Assembly (NCBI RefSeq): GCF_000972845.2
Contig: NC_040013.1
Coordinates: forward strand, 4,764,642-4,828,641
Direction of reading: 5' to 3'
Length of the DNA: 64,000 bases
Source: Larimichthys crocea
Lineage: Eukaryota; Chordata; Actinopteri; Sciaenidae
Shown: piece by piece, positions 56,101-64,000 of the stretch
Layout of the letters: every line of letters starts with the position of its first letter
Numbering within the stretch: the stretch's first letter is position 1
Translations under genes and position numbers: made by a program
The notes under the pieces: generated by a model
What the model saw: the letters and a program-made list of their open reading frames with translations, nothing else
What the model was told of the DNA's origin: nothing
Database searches by the model: none

Positions 56101-59100
56101 TGAATATTGTGGTGATAGTTTCCCCTCTGGTGTCTCCACGCTCCCTATGTTTATAGCTATAGACCATAATTCAATGTTAAATTGACCAAAGTAAAGATGT
56201 CATTATATTTGGCTCCCCGGTGCACGAGCTTTGGGGCCCCGTGGCGTTGAATTTGGCTCTCATGTTGTGCCAAAAGTGCGTAAAATCCAAAAGTTCTCAT
56301 GCTTACATGATGAATTTGATATTTCTGTACTTATTTTAGAGTTGAAATAAACTAAAACACACTCAAACTCAAACCTGTAACACACACACACGAGCGCACG
56401 AGACGGCCTAGCAGGAGCAGGAACGGGTGCGCGCGCGCACTATTTTACGCATTTTAAAAAAAATAAAAATATTCACACGTGCGCACAGGCGCCCACGCGT
56501 GCTTTACGCACGCGCACACGTACGCAAACAAACAAACAAACAGACAGAGCTGGACCTTTCTGGAAAAGGCTGCATACTGTATATACTGTAATATCAAAAA
56601 GTCAAAAAGAAAAAAGGTGTGTGTACACACCTGGCCAGAAAAAGTGATTGTGCCTCTGATTATACATGTTTGTCTTGTACTGTGTTTATTATTCTCACTG
56701 TTTGAATTCACTTTCTGTTCTTTAAACATGTAAATATCATCACTCACATCATAAACCAGATTTATTTAATCGTCCTTTGCACTATTTGTCTTATTCTGTC
56801 TACAAACACTATTGTTGTTATATAAATATTCATATATAGAGATATTTTCCTGTGAAGCTCCTTGTTTTTTTGTTTTTTTGTAGGTGTTTTATGTCTATAT
56901 CTATCTGTACATCAAGAGCAAAGTGTGACCGGAGTCAAATCTATGAATGCTGCTCATACTGTATATCACATCCACCTCCCTCATGAGTTACCTCATACAC
57001 AATCGTCTAACTCTGTTAACAATGTTTAGTTTTTCATACATACAGAGCTACATATGTTTTCATTTGCACATATTAGTTTAATGTTTACCTGCCGAGCTCT
57101 TTGTTATCAGCTGTATTTATGTTTACATATTCACCAATTCACCAACAAAAATCACCTTTATGTGAGAACCTATTTGGCAACTTAGACTCAGATATTATAC
57201 ACTGTTGCCTATAAAGTTGGAATAATTATGGACATAATCCTCTTTTTAGTCCTATTTATGGTTTAATTTTCACTGTGACATGTTTGGAAGAGACTGACCA
57301 ATAACATTTTGAGAAGATCCTACTTTACAGTGTATATTGCTGTATGTCATTCTTTTCTCTTGCACCTTTCTGTCTCTCTAGATAAATATCTGTATGTAAA
57401 CAGATGTATATGCACAGTGTAAAATACATGAACTTTGTTATTATCATATTTATTATGTACTTACCTGCAAGGCTGAATATATATTTCAGTTACTTCTAGT
57501 TTAATGTACAAAGATAATCCTGCGTGTATCACAGTTTTTTTGCAATACAACGCTTACTATGGGCATCAGCATTGCAGTGTATATTCAGTCTATATTAGAA
57601 TTAAAGATGCTTTTTTCTGAAAGTAGATATCAGTTGAGAGGAGAGAAATTCCCTCAGTTTCTCACAGTGTGTTACAGTTGATATGTGGCAAAGATTGGAC
57701 GGAGAGCTGCTGATCGGAGGCATCGCCAGCAGCTCTGTTGTTCTCCGTCTGACTGGCATCAACCCTGTCCCTGCTTATTACATACAAAGCCTGGTTTATA
57801 GAAAATCCTCTCTTTATCTTATCTGACTGTCGTCTAAGTGTGGAATTTAAGACAGGATGTCTGCTGAGATGAGTGGGCTGTATTTATGCTGTTGGTGTAA
57901 ACACAGCAGTATGACCATCATGCCTGAGAGTGAGCGCCCTTCATTATATTTTGAATGGAGTTTTCTTAACTTGCTCAATGCTACAAGTCATTGTACTAAA
58001 TATTTAGATTAGCAAAGCGTGAACACAGATGAGTGTTTTCAGGCAAATCTTTTTTTACTGTGGCAGTTTCTAGCACAAAAAAAAGCCCATATATAGTGAA
58101 GTGATGACAGGGTGAGGATGGGAAACATGTCCTTATACAGCAGTTTAAACAATCGAACATGAGGTTATAGAAAAGAACAAATACTGTTTATCCTAAATAC
58201 AGACAGCTTCATCCATCACATAATTATGACCATTATTAGCATTTGTTTGGTTTTAAACTTAGTTATTACTTTAAGATATTTCAGGTTTTAGGTTGTTTGT
58301 CACACTGAAAGAAAACTGCGGCACAAAAAGCAATTGTTACGATGAAACGCTGTAATGATGTGAATATAATTACTGTCATAAATTAAGAGTGCCACCCAGT
58401 TGTGGGTATCAAAATTCCTGTTAATCATTCCTGTGGTAAATTTGATCAAGCAAAAGGATTTAAAGAGATGTAGGTGTACAGTCAGCTTCAACAGTTGCAC
58501 GTCTATCCGTCTTCCTTCAAACTCAGGTTTTGTTCAGGCTGCAGCATGAGGACCACCACTGCAGTGTTGCCACCCATCTGTACACGGAGGGTTAAAGCAT
58601 GGCGACAGTGACTGCCTGGCCTTTTTCCCAAGCATGTCGACGTGGGAGCTCTCTGGGGGATTTGAGGCAGGTGTTCTGCGCGTTGTGGGGTTGTGGCGTG
58701 CTCATCATTGCAGGGAGGGGTACAGTCTCATCAGCAGGCTGTGACTCCCAGACGCTTCTGGCACAGCACCAGCTTAATCAGGTGTTATCACCACACGTGA
58801 GCTGAGATTTTCACTGCTGCAAAAGGGCACAGTGCAATTAATGAACTCGCAAGTCCAGAAAATGTCATGATAATCCTATTTATATCAAAGTGTGAAGCAC
58901 AAAGAAATGTTTTGACGTCTACTTCTTCTTTCGGGAACTGTCTAGAAGGATATTTTCAGCCATATCAGATGAACGTCTCCCTTTTACTTTTGATTATGAT
59001 AACGCTTAGCTGAGGAAGACGTTTTCACTCTGCAGTCATGGCAAGTTTTTATGTAGTTCCCTATTATGACAGCACATCAAAACATGAAAACTTATTTGTC

Positions 59101-59130
59101 GAGTAAAATATGAAAAACATCTGTGAAGAA
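56101..59130. other. Intergenic DNA between kansl3 3' end and bmp1 promoter
   Basis: AT-rich non-coding DNA. It includes an alternating purine-pyrimidine (CG/CA) stretch at 56380-56525, an (CAAA)n run near 56524-56541, and no recognisable exon. Upstream regulatory sequence of bmp1 would be expected here. Confidence 0.5.
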
Positions 59131-59138
59131 ACGAGGTC

Positions 59139-59144
59139 TTTAAT
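59139..59144 (-). terminator. Candidate polyadenylation signal of kansl3
   Basis: TTTAAT on the + strand is ATTAAA in transcript sense, about 330 bp after the kansl3 stop codon. No AATAAA was seen nearer. Confidence 0.3.
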
Positions 59145-59469
59145 TAAAATAAAAGCTGTTGTTCACACTTAAAGCTTGTAGTCAGCTTCATATCTGTGTG
59201 CTTTTGTTTTGAAAAACTGCACATTAAGCAACAACAAGACTATTATTTAGGGCATGTTGTTATGAATTATTGAATACTCTCCACACACACAAAATAGTTG
59301 TGGTCTGCAAAATTATCTGTTGGCATTGTGGTTGCCATGGCACTGGAGATATTCATAAGCTGCCCAAACTGATACATCTCTTTTGGGTTGTATGGATAAC
59401 AATGTGGGCAGTGTGAAAGCAGAAAAAGGCAAACGTCGATGCCGACACACGTCTTTATCCATTACATGC

Positions 59470-62400
59470 TTAAATGAGACGCACCTTGGGCTCATGGGCA
59501 CGAGCCGGCGTCACAACCTCTCCAGCCTGGCTGAGAGTTCCCACTCGACTCGGCTGTGCTCCTCGAAGGGTCACCGTTATCGAAGTGGGGGCTTTCTGCC
59601 CTACTGACACACAAACAGAGCTGCTCAGCACTAACAGCCTGACACCATAATCCTCCAAAATACACTTAAAAAAAAGAGAGAGACAGGCTCGAGCATTTTG
59701 ACTTTTGGCCACAAAAGCTTTGCTCCGTGGTTGGGTTAAAACAATAGCGGGGTGTTGCACAATGAACATGACAAGTAAAAGCAAATTTGGGAAGTTTTAG
59801 TTAAGTGAGAGGGGGGTGAGAAATACAACAGGCTGACGCTAAAAGAAAAAAACAAAACAAACAACAGGAGCAACGAAAACATGAGTTTGATTCCAGTTTT
59901 TATTGTGACAACAGGAACAGAGCTCTGGTAATGCTAAAAGTTTTATTGCTTTTCAACACATCAGCATTCATACGTATGGATATTATAAGCAGGGTTTTAC
60001 AAAACGTTAGACACAAACATGAAATGACTCTAACAAACAGATCCGACACACAAAAGCAGCCTGGATTAGACGTTTGGGTATTAAATTTGGTCAACACTGA
60101 CTTCAACTTAATAAACAGTTCCTCCGTATCCAATGGTTTCACACATTTATATTCAACATTTGCATCCACTCGACATAAACATGTTTCAAGCATAAGCTGG
60201 GAATTTTGACCGTACACTTCCCATATGGCTCTTTCTGACCATGAAAACAAAGACATGTCGCACGCCTCTGATCTGCCTCTCTGATGCGGCACAGCTGCAC
60301 GTCTGACTTTTTTTAAGCAGTCAAGGTTCCTCCAGGCGAACTATCTACACACACGTCGACAGAGCTGTCCTCTACTGCGGCAATCCTCCCTGGCCTTCAC
60401 AGACATCCTGATCTAAGCTGTTTCCAAAACAAAAAGGATGAATGAACCCTGGATGTTCAACGTGGCCGTCGTGTTTTGGCAGTTCGAGACATACCAGCGG
60501 TCTGATTGGTGATGTGCGCCAAGCCGGGCAAGCTGCTGGCAAGTTTAGCCAGCCCGCCATTGGTGAGCAGCTGGTGGATGGCGGTGGTTTTAGCCACTCC
60601 TCCCGTGGTAACCACGGGCACCGCCCGGAGCAGAGTGCTGCTACTGGTAGCGACCGAGCTCAGGACTTGACCCTGGGGCTTGCCACAAACTGCCTGAGGG
60701 TGGAGGAGGAGAAGACAAATAAACGGTGTAAGTTTCAGTCATGCACAATTTCATCTTTCATTCCCGTTGGCAAACTGACGCAGTCTGCACAGGTTCACAG
60801 AGATAAAACCGGACTGTGTTTATGATGTTATGATATAAACAATTCAACAGCAGCACAGACTACAACCTCTTATTAAATTAAAGTGCAACCGACATCTCTT
60901 TAAACCATTACAACCTTCATGAAGGTGAGATCTGTTTTAGCTGGTAACTTCTGTGCAGTAGCAAATAAAACCTGTGACCAGATCTGAATATATATTTTGT
61001 ATACAACACCTATTTACATAAACACTTGGTGATTAAAATGGTTGTCAGTGTAGTGCTTTTCTGTAAGGTACCTGGGTGCCGCCTGTGTTGGCTGCCATGG
61101 AGGGCAGACTAGGAGCTTTGGTGACGATCTCCTGAAGACTGAAACTTAGGCCTTGTAGCAGACTGCTGGCGGAAGGCGCTGCACACAAACAGAGGCGGTG
61201 AGTCAATGGGGCTGAAATTTATGTGTAATCAATGTGAAAGAAATATTAACACAACAACTAACAGACTGCTCCCCCCCTAAACTAGATGGACACACACACA
61301 CGCACGCAGACAAACACAGCATATGAATGTCATGTCCAAAGGGTAAAGTTTGGGACAGTGACAGACAGCGATGGCGCAAGAGGTGATCAATGATGATGTT
61401 TGCTTAAAATATGTTGTCCTCACACACTGTTCCCATCCAGTGTTCAAAGAAAAAGTCTACAAAGCGGCACTGTGTGTTGAGGGTACTGCGCAGAGGTTAG
61501 CTGCACAGTTTGAGAGCGCAAACAGACGTGCAGGGCAGGAAAGGACAGAGATACCTTGGGCAGTAGCCGGAGCTTGCGCCTGGACTGGTGTGGAGGACCC
61601 TGACACCATGCAAGGCTGCACGCTGTTGAATGAGCTGGAGCCTGGGGACAGGGCACCAGACATCTCTGAGAGACTACCAGACCTGCAGTGACACACATAA
61701 CCACCAATCTACTCAGGAGCTAACCCAGCAAGTGCTGTTTGGCCACCATTCCCAAAACTCTTGAGCATAACACTCATCAATCCCTCTGCACCAGACACAC
61801 TTTTTGTCCAATAGGGTGGGAGTGGGTGCGAGTGCAGGCATGATTAGGGGTTTTAAGCGCTCTATACTCAATGTGCCTGTGTGTAAGTAAGGGCAGGCGA
61901 GCTTACCGCTGGCCTGTAAGAAGTCCAGAGAGCTCCTTGGCTCCAGCCACAGTCTGTCCCACTGTCACTGTTAAGGGCTTCCCAGAAACACCCACTGCAT
62001 GGAAAAAGGGGACCGATGGTCAGATATATAGAAGAAAGGCTCAAGTAGGTAGTCACTCTTTCGCTGTAGCAAACAAAAACTCTTTCTCTTCTTATCTTTG
62101 CATCTAGAGATCTGCCTGAAGTTGAGCCGCTCACAATTTCAGGGCAATTTTATCAGATACCAAAGAACACCATCTGTTTTACTCTGATCATAGCCCGGGC
62201 AAGTTGAATCCTTTCAAAGTATACATCAAACTGCGACTTCTAGAGATTCATATGGAAGTAAGGAAGTCTGCTTTTTGTACCTTCCTGTGCAGAAGGGCTG
62301 ATGGTGCCCCCTGCTGACTCGCTTTGAGAAACAATGGTGACCTTGATCTTGGCTCTCTTGGAGGCTTTACTTGGCGTGGGACTGGGCGTCTGCCTCCTCT

Positions 62401-64000
62401 TGCCGTGGGACCTCAGTTCATCTCTGTCCAGGCCCTCCATCTGATCGCTGGTTACTGGCACTGCACCACACAAACAAACAAAACGCACACGCGTGAACAC
62501 GGATATTCGCTGGACCGCTGAGGTGACTCGGCGGGCTGTTTTATCCCTCCTGTGATTTTAAATCTTACATTCTTTCTATTGTCTGTAATACATTAACATC
62601 AGTATCTTAGTATGTGATATTCATATCATATTAGGGCCGTGGAAACAAGGAAAGAAGTGAAAAGACAAAGAGGAAAGAGAAAGAAAGAGGGACAGACACT
62701 TACCAAAAATACATGGAGGGGTGCCAGGAGGAAGATTTTTCCTCACAAGCATGTTTTGTTTCATAAAAGCAGCAAACTGAGCTGGAATGAATTGGAAAAA
62801 AAGCCGGAAAGGAAAGTTGTAGGAAGAGAAGAGACAGAGAGGATGAGAGGAGAGTATTTCAGTCACGTTCCATCTTGCCCCGTCAGATGTCGTGACATGA
62901 AAATCTCTTACAAATTTTATTTGCAATCAAGTTTCACATCTCACTTCCCGCCACCCGTCTGCCCAGCCGGGGGCATCCCTTTTTTGCAAAATTCAGCAGT
63001 CGAGGTGATATGGATCGCTGTGCACGTGTAGGTGAATGTGAATGCGCCCGGAGTCGTGCTGAAACTAACCTTGAGCCTGCTTGTGAGTGAGCACCGTGCC
63101 GGAGCGCTGCATGTGTGTCTTGAGAAGCTGCGTGGCCGTGATCAGGCTGGACTTCTGTGCTGGAGACAGACCAGACGTCTTGGGTTTGGGACTTGAAGTG
63201 GGACTGCTACAGACACTAGACAGATCCTGAGGACAGAGTGAAGAGGAGGAGGAGGAGGATGAGTCATTAAACATGGAGACAGACTTTTATTATTCATTAG
63301 ACACAAGGCTTTGATTTAAACACAGATCTGTATGTTCTCCCAAATGCAGGACACAAATGTTAGAATAATATCAATTAAAACCAAAAAATATTTTTGCATC
63401 GCTGTGCCGTGATCCAAAGACAAATAAAAAACAAAGACACAGGGGTTTCTTAAACAAAACACTTCAGTGGTTTGGAGTTAGAGAGAAAGGCAGGCGGGTT
63501 ATCAAAGGCAGGACTTTCTTTGACTTCAGAAAGACACTTTGCTGATGTTAATCCTCAATTCTGTCACAAAAAGAAATTGCTACCTTCAACACCGCTGTCT
63601 GGGAGATTACAGTTTTACATTATCTGGCATCATTGGCACTCAGGAAGAATGAGGGAATGTGAAAAACATGTCAGTTCCCTTTGAGGAAATGAGCACACTC
63701 TCAAAAACACTGCCAGGTATCTTATTTTCCATCATATTTCCATGACTTAAGACAGCTAGTCTGAAACTTGCCTGAATTTGGAAACACAAAACAAACAATC
63801 ATTAGCTCTACTCGATGATTATTTCATCAGATGTCGCCCTGGTGATGAAAAATAAGCAGCACCCTTTGAAAGACGTTGGCTGTTAAACCGACCTCCGAAC
63901 CGGACGGCGAGATGGGAACTCTGAGCGCAGGGGAGGAAGGTCGTCCTCTCTCCATGTCAAAGGGAAGCTCCCGTCGAGGCCTTTTCTTCTTCTCCGTGTC
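59470..64000 (-). CDS. kansl3: KAT8 regulatory NSL complex subunit 3, C-terminal part
   Basis: KANSL3 is a subunit of the NSL complex, which targets the KAT8/MOF histone H4 acetyltransferase to promoters. Exons in transcript order: 63893-64000 (continues beyond the window), 63070-63226, 62704-62781, 62281-62460, 61907-61994, 61555-61682, 61072-61178, 60495-60693, 59470-59600 (TAA). All phases agree. The seen part is the Ser/Pro-rich C-terminal region, without the N-terminal alpha/beta-hydrolase-like domain. Recognisable blocks are [105 protein letters not shown] and [11 protein letters not shown]. All have clear counterparts in mammalian KANSL3. A basic KKKRPRR stretch at the start of the visible part is a likely nuclear localisation signal. 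The gene is broken only by the window edge. Confidence 0.95.
62704..62781 (-). other. 78-nt phase 1-1 cassette exon of kansl3
   Basis: The exon encodes [20 protein letters not shown] plus a few residues. Both flanking junctions are phase 1, so skipping it joins KQA directly to the PVTSDQ segment without a frame change. My recollection of mammalian KANSL3 isoforms includes forms with and without this segment, which suggests conserved alternative splicing. The splice sites here (ttccag acceptor, gtaagt donor) look strong. Confidence 0.75.

Overview
This window is vertebrate nuclear DNA, almost certainly from a teleost fish. The genes are split by canonical GT..AG introns, many of them short. 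CA/GT microsatellites are frequent, and there is one interspersed repeat of a kind I recognise from many fish genomes. The encoded proteins are bony-vertebrate orthologues of UBL4A, DNM1L/DRP1, DISP3, BMP1/tolloid and KANSL3. I found no bacterial, viral, CRISPR or tRNA features.

Layout. Positions 1-2190 hold nothing I can name. Positions 2190-2800 hold a degenerate interspersed repeat. ubl4a (+, 3131-4421) is missing only its short first coding exon, which I could not place. A CCAAT-box promoter region (about 5150-5430) precedes a dynamin-1-like gene (+, 6500-11300, 17 coding exons, 673 residues). After about 7 kb without coding sequence comes disp3 (+, 18373-25092, 20 coding exons, 1340 residues). 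About 3.9 kb further on, in tail-to-tail orientation, lies bmp1 (-, 55651 down to 29017, 20 coding exons, 970 residues). The C-terminal half of kansl3 (-, 64000 down to 59470) follows and runs off the right edge. In all four genes whose exons could be joined, reading frames and splice phases agree at every junction, so none of them looks like a pseudogene.

The genes do not form one pathway. UBL4A works in tail-anchored protein sorting. The dynamin-like GTPase acts in mitochondrial and peroxisomal fission. DISP3 is a sterol-sensing-domain membrane protein of the Dispatched/Patched family. BMP1 is the secreted procollagen C-proteinase and chordin-cleaving metalloprotease. KANSL3 is a subunit of the NSL histone acetyltransferase complex.

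The observations most worth a second look are: a 60-codon, strongly basic open frame in phase after the bmp1 TGA stop (possible stop-codon readthrough or a conserved 3' element); a dynamin-1-like gene that diverges from canonical DRP1, with a short variable domain and an altered G4 motif; a GT-repeat in the acceptor region of one of its exons; a foldback element of about 135 bp in bmp1 intron 2; and several in-frame alternative-splicing opportunities in disp3, kansl3 and the dynamin-like gene.
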